Source: G965220825 sp965220825 (GTDB lineage Bacteria; Pseudomonadota; Alphaproteobacteria; UBA828). From it: DNA of 64,000 bases. The translations under genes and the position numbers were made by a program. This document shows, piece after piece, positions 52,468 to 60,915 of the stretch. The notes below the pieces were generated by a model, which saw only the letters and a list, made by a program, of their open reading frames with translations, did no database searches and was not told the origin of the DNA. The stretch spans positions 806,001 to 870,000 of the forward strand of contig OZ244839.1 in the NCBI GenBank assembly GCA_965220825.1. The letters run 5' to 3'. Numbering within the stretch: position 1 is the stretch's first letter; every line of letters starts with the position of its first letter.

Positions 52468-53232
52468 ATGGCGCGAGCCAAAACGGACACCAAAAACAAG
52501 AAGAAGAAATCGAGCGGGTTCTGGGACACGATCCGCACGCTCATCTATGCGGTTCTCGTCGCGTTGATTGTCCGAACCGTCGCCTTAGAGCCCTTCAACA
52601 TACCGTCCGGTTCAATGATCCCCACCCTGTTGGTGGGAGACTACCTGTTCGTCTCCAAATATTCCTACGGTTACAGCAAGTATTCGCTCCCGTGGAGCGC
52701 GCCGCTGTTTAGCGGCCGCATTCTGAAGAGCCCCCCGGAGCGCGGCGATGTCGCCGTCTTCAAGCTGCCGAGCGACAACGAAACCGACTACATTAAGCGC
52801 ATCGTGGGGCTACCGGGCGACCGTATCCAGGTCCTGGGCGGCGTGTTGCACATCAATGGCCAGCCCGTCATGCGCGAGCAGGTAGAAGACTACAGCTTCC
52901 GAGACCGCTACGGGCGAACCCGCGTGTACCGCCAATATCGGGAGACGCTGCCCAACGGCGCAAGCTACATGACGCTGGATGCGACGCCCACCGGCAGCCT
53001 GGACGACACCTCCATATTCACCGTACCGCCGGACCACTATTTCGCCATGGGCGACAACCGGGACAATTCCCTGGACAGCCGTGTCCGCTCCGTGGGCTTC
53101 ATTCCGTCCGAGAACCTCGTCGGCCGGGCGGAGTTCATCTTCCATTCCCTGGATAACGGCACCGGGATCGAGGAAGTCTGGAACTGGCCGTCGGATACGC
53201 GCGGCGAGCGCGTCTTCCAGGCGATCCACTAG
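52468..53232 (+). CDS. lepB: Signal peptidase I
   Basis: 254 residues from ATG 52468. Basic N-terminus (ARAKTDTKNKKKKSSGF), one membrane anchor (TLIYAVLVALIVRTVAL), then the catalytic Ser in NIPSGSMIPTL (S49) and Lys in YIKRIVGLPGD (K110). MGDNRDNSLDSR is box E. Cleaves Sec/Tat signal peptides on the periplasmic side. It lies 2 bases before rnc. Confidence 0.95.
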   Translation: MARAKTDTKNKKKKSSGFWDTIRTLIYAVLVALIVRTVALEPFNIPSGSMIPTLLVGDYLFVSKYSYGYSKYSLPWSAPLFSGRILKSPPERGDVAVFKLPSDNETDYIKRIVGLPGDRIQVLGGVLHINGQPVMREQVEDYSFRDRYGRTRVYRQYRETLPNGASYMTLDATPTGSLDDTSIFTVPPDHYFAMGDNRDNSLDSRVRSVGFIPSENLVGRAEFIFHSLDNGTGIEEVWNWPSDTRGERVFQAIH

Positions 53233-53234
53233 CG

Positions 53235-53945
53235 GTGCGCCGCACCGGCAGGAGCGACGACCGCTTTACCGGCCTCGAGACGGCGCTCGATTACCGCTTC
53301 GCCGATTCCGCGCTGCTCGCTCTCGCGCTGCGCCATCCCAGCAGTACCGCCCGCAAACGAAGCAACCAGCGGCTGGAGTTTCTCGGCGACCGGGTGCTGG
53401 GCCTCGTGATCGCCACCATGCTCTATGAAACCTTCCCCGACGAGGAGGAAGGGGCGCTTGCCTACCGCCATTCGGCACTAGTCCGGCAGGAAACGCTGGA
53501 AGCCGTGGCACGCGAGCTCTCCCTCGGGGCGTATCTCGAACGGGGGCCGAACGAGACCGGGATCGGCAACCGCCCGGCCGTCCTCGCAGACGCCTGCGAG
53601 GCGGTCATCGGGGCGCTCTATCTGGACGGTGGCCTGGAAGCGGCGGGGCGCGTGGTTCGCCGTCGCTGGACCGAGGCGATGAAGAGTCACCGCGTGCCGC
53701 CGCGGGACGCCAAGACCCGCCTCCAGGAATGGACCCAGTCGCGCGCGCTGGGCCTGCCCGCCTATCGGGTGGTGCGGGCTGCCGGGCCGGACCACGCGCC
53801 GCTCTTCGAGGTGGCGGCGATGGTCTCGGAGATCGGCACGGCGACCGGGACCGGCCCCACAAAACGGGCCGCCGAACAATCGGCCGCCGGCAAGCTGCTC
53901 GAGCGCATCGAAGGCGCGCGTGAATCGGAGGGGGCCGCGTCGTGA
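53235..53945 (+). CDS. rnc: Ribonuclease III
   Basis: 236 residues from GTG 53235. Catalytic signature NQRLEFLGDRVLGLV (E48, D52) and LADACEAVIGALYLDGG; C-terminal dsRNA-binding domain (KTRLQEWTQSRALGLPAYRV). Processes rRNA precursors and double-stranded RNAs. Its stop overlaps the GTG start of era by 4 bases (GTGA). Confidence 0.95.
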   Translation: MRRTGRSDDRFTGLETALDYRFADSALLALALRHPSSTARKRSNQRLEFLGDRVLGLVIATMLYETFPDEEEGALAYRHSALVRQETLEAVARELSLGAYLERGPNETGIGNRPAVLADACEAVIGALYLDGGLEAAGRVVRRRWTEAMKSHRVPPRDAKTRLQEWTQSRALGLPAYRVVRAAGPDHAPLFEVAAMVSEIGTATGTGPTKRAAEQSAAGKLLERIEGARESEGAAS

Positions 53946-54847
53946 CACGCGAGGCCGAGACGCGGGCCGGGTTCGCGGCTCTGCTCGGCGCGCCCAACGC
54001 GGGTAAATCCACTCTGGTCAACCGGCTGGTCGGCTCCAAGATCGCCATCGTCTCACCGAAGCCCCAGACGACGCGAAGCCGGCTTCGCGGGATCAGGACG
54101 GTGGGCCGCGCCCAGATCGTCTTCGTGGACACGCCGGGCATATTCGATGCGACGAAGCGCTTCGAGCGCGCGATGGTTCACGCCGCCTGGCGCGGTGCGG
54201 CGGACGCGGACTCCATCCTTCTGCTGGTCGATTCGAAGCGCGGGCTCTGCGCGGAGACCCGTTCCATCGCCGCGGAACTCCGCAGCCTCGAGCGCGAGAC
54301 GACCGTCGTCCTGAACAAGATCGACCTGGTTCCCCGCGAGACGCTTCTACCGCTCGCCAAGGCGCTGGAAGACGAACTCCCGCATGCCGAGATTTTCATG
54401 GTCTCCGCACTGAACGGCGACGGTACGGACGAGTTGCTGGCGGCGCTCGCCTCGCACATGCCCCGGGGCCCGTGGCTCTATCCGCCGGACCAGCTTACCG
54501 ACATCCCGGAGCGTCTGCTGGTGGCGGAGATCACCCGCGAGCAACTCTTCCTGCAGCTGCGCCAGGAGCTTCCCTATGGCTGTGCGGTGGAGACGGAAAG
54601 CTGGGAAGCCGCGCGCGGCGGTGCGGTGCGCATCGGCCAGGCGATCTATGTGGCCCGCGCCACCCACAAGGGGATCGTGCTGGGCAAGAGCGGCACACGA
54701 ATCAAGAGCATCGGCCAGCGGGCACGGGCCGAGATGGCCGCCGCGCTGGGCCGCCAGGTGCATCTCTCGCTGTTCGTGAAGGTCCGCGAACGCTGGAAGG
54801 AAGACCCGGAGCGCTACCGCGAGATCGGACTCGACTTCGACGTCTAG
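53942..54847 (+). CDS. era: GTPase Era
   Basis: 301 residues from GTG 53942. GTPase motifs GAPNAGKST (G1, 16-24), DTPGI (G3) and NKID (G4). C-terminal KH domain (VLGKSGTRIKSIGQRARAEM) binds the 3' end of 16S rRNA in 30S maturation. Follows rnc, the usual order. Confidence 0.95.
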   Translation: MTREAETRAGFAALLGAPNAGKSTLVNRLVGSKIAIVSPKPQTTRSRLRGIRTVGRAQIVFVDTPGIFDATKRFERAMVHAAWRGAADADSILLLVDSKRGLCAETRSIAAELRSLERETTVVLNKIDLVPRETLLPLAKALEDELPHAEIFMVSALNGDGTDELLAALASHMPRGPWLYPPDQLTDIPERLLVAEITREQLFLQLRQELPYGCAVETESWEAARGGAVRIGQAIYVARATHKGIVLGKSGTRIKSIGQRARAEMAAALGRQVHLSLFVKVRERWKEDPERYREIGLDFDV

Positions 54848-54903
54848 GTGCGCCGCGGTGCACGAGGAGCTGTTCCACGTCGGAACGGTGCGTGGAGGGG
54901 AGC

Positions 54904-55728
54904 ATGGAGTGGACGGACACCGGCATCGTGCTTTCTGCTCGCCGCCACGGCGAGCATGCGGCGGTGGTCTCTCTACTCACCGAGCATCACGGCCGCCATG
55001 CCGGCCTCGCGCCCGGTGCGCGCGGGCGCCGGGGGCGCGGCCTCTACCAGGCAGGCAATACGCTTTCCGCGCGCTGGCGGGCGCGGCTGCCGGAGCATCT
55101 CGGCAACTGGACCTGCGAACCTCTGCGCCTACGCGCCGCGACCCTGCTTGACGACCCGCTGCGGCTGGCGGCGCTTTCCGCGGCCTGTGCACTGGCGGAC
55201 GCCACTCTGCCGGAACGCCACCCCTACCCCGCGGTCTACGGAATGTTGACATCGCTGGTCGAGACATTGGCGGAGGGCGGGTGCTGGCGGGGGACGCTGG
55301 TGCGCTGGGAACTCGCGCTGCTTGCCGAACTCGGCTTCGGTCTGGATCTCTCCGTCTGCTCCGCGACCGGCACGACGGAAGACCTCGCCTACGTTTCGCC
55401 GCGCAGCGGGCGCGCCGTCTGTCGCACCGCCGGCGCGCCCTATGCGAAGAAGCTGCTCCCCCTGCCCCCCTTCCTGCTGGCGGCCGACGCGCCTCCGCCC
55501 GCCAACGCGGACATCGTGGCCGGACTCCGCCTTACCGGCTGGTTCCTGGAACGACGCATCTTCGCCGAGCAAGGCGGCACCATGCCGCCGGCGCGCCACC
55601 GACTCATCGAACGCCTCGCCGGCCTGCCTGCCGGTGCGTCCTCGAGCGATGGGGGAGCGCGTGCGCCGAACGAAACGGGCGCGAAGATGGCGTCCCCAGG
55701 GGGACTCGAACCCCCGTTTCCGGCGTGA
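54904..55728 (+). CDS. recO: DNA repair protein RecO
   Basis: 274 residues from ATG 54904. Begins MEWTDTGIVLSARRHGEHA (the OB fold) and continues with the helical RecO domain (ARLPEHLGNWTCEP, LLPLPPFLLAAD). Loads RecA in the RecFOR pathway, as does recJ earlier in the window. The frame runs into the tRNA-Glu on the other strand: the last ~13 codons (SPGGLEPPF...) are the reverse of the tRNA and the stop lies inside it. Confidence 0.88.
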   Translation: MEWTDTGIVLSARRHGEHAAVVSLLTEHHGRHAGLAPGARGRRGRGLYQAGNTLSARWRARLPEHLGNWTCEPLRLRAATLLDDPLRLAALSAACALADATLPERHPYPAVYGMLTSLVETLAEGGCWRGTLVRWELALLAELGFGLDLSVCSATGTTEDLAYVSPRSGRAVCRTAGAPYAKKLLPLPPFLLAADAPPPANADIVAGLRLTGWFLERRIFAEQGGTMPPARHRLIERLAGLPAGASSSDGGARAPNETGAKMASPGGLEPPFPA

Positions 55729-55763
55729 GAGGCCGGTGTCCTAGGCCACTAGACGATGGGGAC
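55688..55763 (-). tRNA. tRNA-Glu (anticodon CUC)
   Basis: Minus-strand cloverleaf: acceptor GTCCCCA pairs with TGGGGAC, an encoded CCA, T-arm GGTTCGAGTCC, and an anticodon stem CCGGC/GCCGG around the loop CTCTCAC with CTC as anticodon. The 3' part overlaps the end of recO on the other strand by about 41 bases. It is the second Glu isoacceptor of the window. Confidence 0.95.
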
Positions 55764-55826
55764 GCTGATCACGGTTATCTAGCGCAGACCGCCCCATACA
55801 TCAACGCCATGAATACCGGTCGGTAC

Positions 55827-55915
55827 AGGTGCGCGGGTCTCCAGGCCCGCAACGGGCCGGAGGCCCGTCTCCGGCCGTCGCAACAAAAAATGCGGGCCTG
55901 GAGACCCGCGCACCT
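55827..55915. repeat. 25-bp inverted repeat (REP/MITE-like, palindromic)
   Basis: The arms 55827-55851 and 55891-55915 are perfect reverse complements of 25 bases, centred on GCGCGGGTCTCCAGGCCCGC. The 39-base centre contains its own hairpin (55851-55867, ACGGGCC-GGA-GGCCCGT) and an A-run. A third, imperfect half-copy lies at 55938-55960, over the 3' end of hpnD. It sits between tRNA-Glu and hpnD. It could act as a bidirectional terminator or as a mobile palindrome of the REP type; no transposase is near. Confidence 0.75.
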
Positions 55916-55948
55916 ACAACACAAAAAAAATTTCTTTGGTGCGCGGAT

Positions 55949-56827
55949 CTACAGGCTGCGGAGGAGAGCGCCGCCTACCAGGAGGAGCTTTTTCATGGAA
56001 CCGAATTCGATGCGGCGGCCGTCGGCCGGGAAGCCTGCCTCCTCGATACGGTCGAGATAGGTCTCGTAAACGCCGCGCATGAGCAGCGCCGGCCGCATGG
56101 CGCGACGCTCCGAGCGGGGCAGACAATCCGATGCGGCGGCGAATCGCTCGCGCGCCATGGCGCCGACCGCGCGGCAGACATCCGTCACGCCCGGCGTGCG
56201 CAAAACGGCTTCGGGCGCGAGCCCGCCGAGCCCCGCGTCGTCCAGTAGCTCCGCCGGCAGGTAGATACGGCCCCGGCGCGCATCCTCCGCGACATCGCGC
56301 AGGATGTTGGTGAGTTGGAAGGCCTGGCCCAGATGGCGCGCGAAATCCGGGATGGTCGCCGCCCGATAGCCGAATATCTCGACCGACAGCAGGCCGACGC
56401 AGCCCGCCACACAGTGGCAATAGCGCTCGAGTTCCGCCAGGGTCGGACGCAGCATGGCGCCGCCGCCGTCCATCTCGAAGCCGTCCAGGATGCCGCCGAA
56501 ATGCTCCTGAGGAAGGTTGAAGCGCTTCACCGGCCCGGCCAGCGCCCGCGTCACCGGGTGGCGCGGCGCGCCGTCATAGAGCGCGCGCACCTCCTCGCGC
56601 CATGCCTGGATCAGCGCACGCGACAGGTCGGGATTCGAAATTTCGTCCGCCACATCGTCCGTCTCGCGACAGAAGGCATAGAGCGCGAGCATGGCTTCGC
56701 GCTTCTCGCGCGGCAGCAGCATCATCGGCAAAAAGAAGGAGGAGCCCGAGGCCCGGACGACCCCGGCGACATAGCGCTTGGGGTCGCGGGCCTCGGGGAT
56801 CGGCAGGTTGGCCGTGCGGATTACCAC
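55949..56827 (-). CDS. hpnD: Presqualene diphosphate synthase
   Basis: 292 residues from GTG 56827, which overlaps the end of hpnC by 7 bases. Aspartate-rich motifs CRETDDVADE (first) and LRDVAEDARRGRIYLP (second) of the squalene/phytoene synthase family. Condenses two farnesyl diphosphates to presqualene diphosphate, the first hopanoid-specific step. The stop codon TAG (55951-55949) lies inside the third half-copy of the repeat. No hpnE follows. Confidence 0.9.
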   Translation of the reverse strand: MVIRTANLPIPEARDPKRYVAGVVRASGSSFFLPMMLLPREKREAMLALYAFCRETDDVADEISNPDLSRALIQAWREEVRALYDGAPRHPVTRALAGPVKRFNLPQEHFGGILDGFEMDGGGAMLRPTLAELERYCHCVAGCVGLLSVEIFGYRAATIPDFARHLGQAFQLTNILRDVAEDARRGRIYLPAELLDDAGLGGLAPEAVLRTPGVTDVCRAVGAMARERFAAASDCLPRSERRAMRPALLMRGVYETYLDRIEEAGFPADGRRIEFGSMKKLLLVGGALLRSL

Positions 56828-57699
56828 GCGCCGACAATACCGCGGAGCGCCGCGCCCAAGCGGCCGGGTTTGGATACCCGCACCCTGCCGGCGAGGGGGT
56901 CCTCTTTGGAGAGCTTCCGGTGCAGCGCCCAGGCAAGCCTCACGATCGCCGCACACTCCCAACGAAAGCGCCGCCGCCTTACCGACCCCGGCATGGATTC
57001 CGCGCGGTGCAGGAGGGCTGCCGTCCCTTCCAGGCAGCGGTCGATGGCATGGCGCACGGCGGGCGTCGCGCGCCTCTCCGCAAGCTGCTCCACCCTGCCG
57101 CCCGTCACCCGGAGCCACGGCTCGGGCAGGTAGATGCGGTCGAGCGTCAGATAGTCCTCCCTGCAGTCCTGCAGATGGTTCAGCACCTGGAGGGCGTTAC
57201 AGAGCGCGTCCGAACCCTCGAGGTCCGCATGGCCGCTCTCGCCGTGGATATCCATCATCACCCGCCCCACGGAAGAGGCCGAGCGGCGGCAGTAATCCAT
57301 CAGCTCGTCCCAATCCGCATAGCGGCGCTTGGTGGCATCCTGAATGAAGGCGGAGAGCAGGTCCCGCCCGTTCCGGGGCGAACAGCCGGTCTCGGCGAGG
57401 CTCCGATGATAGGGTACGGCCCAGTCGGGAAGAGCGGCTTCGTCCACCCCCAGCGCGTCGCTGGCGGCCTGCAGCCGGGCCACTTTTTCCTCTGCCGGAA
57501 TGGTGGGCGAATCCGCGATGTCGTCCGCCTTGCGCGCGAACAGATAGAAGGCGTGCACATGGCGCCGACAATCGGCAGGAATCAGAAAGGAACCGACCGG
57601 GAAGTTCTCGCTGTTGGCACGAATCAGCGCCCGGACGGACTCTTCCCGCGAACGCCCCTGCCCCCCGGATGCGGCCCACGCCGCAGGCTCCGCCACCAT
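56821..57699 (-). CDS. hpnC: Hydroxysqualene synthase
   Basis: 292 residues from ATG 57699, preceded by GAGAGGC; a long upstream frame is ignored. Aspartate motifs ARKADDIADSP and LQDCREDYLTLDRIYLP. Converts presqualene diphosphate to hydroxysqualene. Its end overlaps hpnD by 7 bases. It is 26 bases after dxr, so dxr-hpnC-hpnD are probably one operon linking isoprenoid precursor supply to hopanoid synthesis. Confidence 0.88.
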   Translation of the reverse strand: MVAEPAAWAASGGQGRSREESVRALIRANSENFPVGSFLIPADCRRHVHAFYLFARKADDIADSPTIPAEEKVARLQAASDALGVDEAALPDWAVPYHRSLAETGCSPRNGRDLLSAFIQDATKRRYADWDELMDYCRRSASSVGRVMMDIHGESGHADLEGSDALCNALQVLNHLQDCREDYLTLDRIYLPEPWLRVTGGRVEQLAERRATPAVRHAIDRCLEGTAALLHRAESMPGSVRRRRFRWECAAIVRLAWALHRKLSKEDPLAGRVRVSKPGRLGAALRGIVGAW

Positions 57700-57725
57700 G
57701 CCTCTCGCCGCCTCGTCCGCGCCGC

Positions 57726-58952
57726 TCAGTCTGCGCGGGCGAGAAGCTGCGCCGCCAGCTGCCGCGCGGCCTCGTCCAACGCATAGACATCGTCGAGCCC
57801 GCCGACGGGGCTGTGGTTCGTCCGCTCCAGGCAACGCTCGACGGTGCGCGCGATGTCGAGGAATCCGATGCGCCCATCCAGAAAGCCACGGACGGCAACC
57901 TCGTTGGCCGCGTTCAGCACCACCGGCGCGCTGCCGCCCTCTTCGAGAGCCTCCCCGGCGAGGCGGAGCGCGGGGAAACGCTCGGGATCCGGTTCCTCGA
58001 AGGTGAGGCGCCCGAGGGCCGCGAGATCCAGCTTCGGCGAAGGCGCGGGCATGCGCCTGGGCCAGGCGAGAGAATAGGCGATGGGCGTGCGCATATCCGG
58101 CGAGCCGAGCTGCGCCAGAACGGAGCCGTCCTCATAGACGACCATGCCGTGAATGACCGATTGAGGATGGACCAGCACGTCGATCTGCGTCGTCTCCACG
58201 GGAAACAGATAGAAGGCCTCGATGGTCTCGAGGCCCTTGTTCATCATGGTGGCCGAATCCACCGAGATTTTCGCGCCCATGTCCCAGTTGGGATGGGCCA
58301 CCGCCTGCTCGGGCGTCGCCGCCGCCATGACCTCATGGGAGGCCTCGCGAAACGGCCCGCCGGAGGCAGTGAGCACGATCTTCTCGATGCTTGCCGCGCG
58401 TTCGAAATCGAAGAGCTGGTAGATCGCATTGTGCTCGGAATCGACGGGTAGCAGGGTGGCACCGTTGCGCGCGACCTCGTCCAGCATGAGAGCGCCGGCA
58501 CAGACGAGACACTCCTTGTTGGCAAGCCCCACCACCGCGCCGCGCGCCACCGCGGCAAGAGTGGGCTTGAGCCCGGCCGCGCCGACGATCCCCGCCATCA
58601 CGAAATCCGCGGGCGCATCCGCCGCCTCCACCAAGGCGTTCGCGCCGGCGGCCGCCTCTATGCCGGAGCCCGCGAGAGCCTCCTTCAACGCGCCATAGAG
58701 CGCATCGTCGCCGATGACGGCGCGGTCCGCGCCGATATCCCGCGCCTGGGCGGCGAGACGCGCGACATTGCGCTGCGCGGTCAACGCCCGCACGTCGAAG
58801 GCCGACGGGTTGCGGGCGATGAGATCGACGGTGCTGCATCCGATGGAACCGGTGGAACCCAGGATCGTCACGCTGCGCGGTGCGCCCGCGTGCGTGCCGG
58901 CTTCCGCGTCGGGCGGACTTGCAATAGAAAGGGCTGCATCGCTTTGCGCCAT
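57726..58952 (-). CDS. dxr: 1-deoxy-D-xylulose 5-phosphate reductoisomerase
   Basis: 408 residues from ATG 58952; a longer upstream frame is rejected because NADPH-binding GSTGSIGCST should be near the N-terminus. Metal/substrate motifs VDSEHNAIYQ, TASGGPFRE and SVDSATMMNKGLE. Converts DXP to MEP in the non-mevalonate pathway. Start region has a weak ribosome site. Confidence 0.95.
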   Translation of the reverse strand: MAQSDAALSIASPPDAEAGTHAGAPRSVTILGSTGSIGCSTVDLIARNPSAFDVRALTAQRNVARLAAQARDIGADRAVIGDDALYGALKEALAGSGIEAAAGANALVEAADAPADFVMAGIVGAAGLKPTLAAVARGAVVGLANKECLVCAGALMLDEVARNGATLLPVDSEHNAIYQLFDFERAASIEKIVLTASGGPFREASHEVMAAATPEQAVAHPNWDMGAKISVDSATMMNKGLETIEAFYLFPVETTQIDVLVHPQSVIHGMVVYEDGSVLAQLGSPDMRTPIAYSLAWPRRMPAPSPKLDLAALGRLTFEEPDPERFPALRLAGEALEEGGSAPVVLNAANEVAVRGFLDGRIGFLDIARTVERCLERTNHSPVGGLDDVYALDEAARQLAAQLLARAD

Positions 58953-59067
58953 GGGCAAGGCTCGCTTCAGTGGGCAGCTCGACGCCGCACGGCGGTTATC
59001 CTTCCAGTCCGCCTTCGCCATGGCAACCGAAAGCGCGATCCGCACCGCCAGACGAGAAGAGGATACC

Positions 59068-59400
59068 ATGAGTCTCACGAACAAGACCTGCCAACCCTGC
59101 CGCGGCGGCATCCCGCCGCTCCGCCCGGCCGAGGCCCGTGCCTTCCTCAGCCAGACGCCGGAATGGGAGCTGATCGACGGCGACACCAAGATCCGCCGCA
59201 CCTTCAAGCCCGGGGACTTCGCCGAGGCCATGACGCTCGTGGTCAAGATCGGCGAACTCGCGGAGGAAGAAGGACACCACCCGGACATAACCTTCGGATG
59301 GGGCTACTGCACCGTGCTCTTCTACACCCACAAGATAAAGGGCCTCCACGAGAACGACTTCATCATGGCCGCGAAGGTCGACGCCCTCTCTGCCGCCTGA
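59068..59400 (+). CDS. phhB: Pterin-4a-carbinolamine dehydratase
   Basis: 110 residues from ATG 59068, preceded by AGAAGAGGATACC. EEEGHHPDITFGWGYCTVLF and HKIKGLHENDFIMAAKVD are typical; the two adjacent His and the Asp are the active-site residues. Dehydrates 4a-hydroxytetrahydropterin, usually to recycle the cofactor of aromatic hydroxylases. Divergent from dxr. Confidence 0.92.
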   Translation: MSLTNKTCQPCRGGIPPLRPAEARAFLSQTPEWELIDGDTKIRRTFKPGDFAEAMTLVVKIGELAEEEGHHPDITFGWGYCTVLFYTHKIKGLHENDFIMAAKVDALSAA

Positions 59401-59510
59401 TGATGTAAGGGGTCCGGCGGTGGAGAGGCTTGCGGTGGATGGCGTTATTCACCGTCGCGCGATGCCAGAACCGCCTACATGCTGCGGTGCTCCGTAGAGA
59501 GGTGGTGAGG

Positions 59511-59655
59511 AACAGCGGCAAGGCCACGACCATCGCCTACACCCTCGTCGAACTTGCAACGCTCCACGGTATCGACCCGCAGGTCTGGCGCCCGTATGCC
59601 CTCGAACGCATCCGACCACAGGGGCAGCCGAATCGATGACCTCCTGATTTGGAAC
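59511..59655 (+). pseudogene. Decayed IS66 transposase (TnpC) C-terminal remnant
   Basis: In the frame ending at 59639 the peptide reads SGKATTIAYTLVELATLHGI, then DPQVWRPYALERI, matching the C-terminal end of IS66 TnpC as I recall it (YTLIETAKLNGVDPQAWL...VLERI). After a +1 shift near 59631 the reading continues as RIDDLLIWN, matching the ending RIDELLPWN. So this is a shifted fragment of ~48 codons with no IS ends found. The rest of 59401-59736 (336 bases) has no gene that I can see. Confidence 0.7.
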
Positions 59656-59736
59656 AGATCGCCGACAAGAGTTCAAATTGTCGTCCCCTAATTCAAACGG
59701 CGCAGCTTCACCAAGAACTGACTTTGGAGTTTAGAC

Positions 59737-60486
59737 ATGAACCCGTTCTACACTCAATTCGAAAGCCCTGAAATTCTGAAAACTCTTGAGCCTGAAGAGA
59801 TCGCATTTTTGATAGTGCGATATCTTAACAGCATTACGGGTGAGAAGGAATTACTCCACATTCAAGACTTCGACGCCGATCAAAACAGACAGTATGAATT
59901 TTTTACTTGCAAGCACGTAGTAATGGAAGGATGGTGTTGGCTTGAGAACCATGGATTGCTAATACGAGCGGAGGGTATGAATGGAAATAGTGGATATCGA
60001 GTCTTAAGCCGAAGGGGTAAATCGATAAAAGACAAACTTCATTTTCGAGAGTTTCAGCATTCCCAACATTTACGTCGGGAAATGCTACATGATCGTATCA
60101 GGGAACGTGTCTGGGAAGACTTTGTCAGAGGTAACTTTGATGCAGCAGTGATGCATTCTTTCAAGGCACTTGAGGTATACGCTCGGGAGGTTGCTCGGTA
60201 TGATAACTCGCTACATGGCCAGGAATTATTTCAAAAGGCATTCCGGCTAGCCAAAAACAGCAACCCTCCCGGACCTTTAACCGATCAAACGTTGGAGCCG
60301 AGTGAACAAGAAGGTCAAAGAAGTTTGTTTGTTGGTGCGTATATGTATTACCGAAATCCAGCTGCACATCGGAATGTTGATATTTGTTCAGCCGACAGGG
60401 CTCTGGAAATAATCCTTCTTGCAAACCAGCTCTTTCATATTGTCGACGCAGCAAAACATCGCATCTCTATAGATGCAGATCAGTGA
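59737..60486 (+). CDS. Ymh/TIGR02391-like protein with HEPN-type RNase motif
   Basis: 249 residues in a clearly AT-rich stretch unlike its neighbours. The C-terminal half has FVRGNFDAAVMHSFKALEVY and EQEGQRSLFVGAYMYYRNPA with AAHRNVD, the pattern I associate with TIGR02391 (Ymh). RNPAAH matches the Rx4-6H ribonuclease motif of HEPN domains, and the N-terminal ~110 residues look like a partly basic alpha/beta domain of unknown type. Such HEPN proteins are often RNases in defence or toxin systems. Transfer is suggested by base composition and by the IS66 remnant just upstream. No partner gene is seen. Confidence 0.65.
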   Translation: MNPFYTQFESPEILKTLEPEEIAFLIVRYLNSITGEKELLHIQDFDADQNRQYEFFTCKHVVMEGWCWLENHGLLIRAEGMNGNSGYRVLSRRGKSIKDKLHFREFQHSQHLRREMLHDRIRERVWEDFVRGNFDAAVMHSFKALEVYAREVARYDNSLHGQELFQKAFRLAKNSNPPGPLTDQTLEPSEQEGQRSLFVGAYMYYRNPAAHRNVDICSADRALEIILLANQLFHIVDAAKHRISIDADQ

Positions 60487-60915
60487 AGCACTTCGCGCGA
60501 TTGCATCTGAATTTTCGGTCCATTCTATTCTTTCGTTTTTTACACCAAATGCTTGTATTTGTAGGGCGAGGAGCGAGTGTTATCAATATAGTTTCAGCGA
60601 TTTATGGAGCGCAGAGACAACGTCATTTTCCAGACAAATTGAAAGATCGAATTGTGGTAGAGATGCCGGAGTCTGGCTCGATGGTTCATGATGTTGCGTG
60701 ATGGAACGGTCGCATGCGGGCTGTCTTTCGAACTGTAAAGATAAGGTAATCGCCTGACAGTGGTCGCTCCTGGCGGCCTGTTTCAGGCGACCTATTTCAT
60801 CTTCTCGTCCTTTGGAGTTTTGGGTTTTGGCAAGTATTGGGCGAAGGCGTCTGCGCGCGGCTCGTATACCAGACGCCACGCGCCATTCCCTCCGCAACAC
60901 GAACCCGGCCCACCA
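60487..60915. other. AT-rich stretch without a recognisable gene
   Basis: About 430 bases. The first ~290 have the same AT-rich composition as the Ymh-like gene. Short frames exist on both strands but none has motifs or a convincing ribosome site. A hairpin TCGCCTGA/TCAGGCGA lies at 60750-60790. The last ~130 bases return to higher GC just after the mfd stop. Confidence 0.5.

Noticed and set aside
55688..55728. The recO tail SPGGLEPPF as a protein motif
   Set aside because: It is the reverse-complement translation of a tRNA-Glu gene, a known annotation artefact, not a domain.
60473..60691. Plus-strand frame of 72 codons after the HEPN-like gene
   Set aside because: It has no ribosome site, overlaps the end of the previous gene, and has no recognisable family features.
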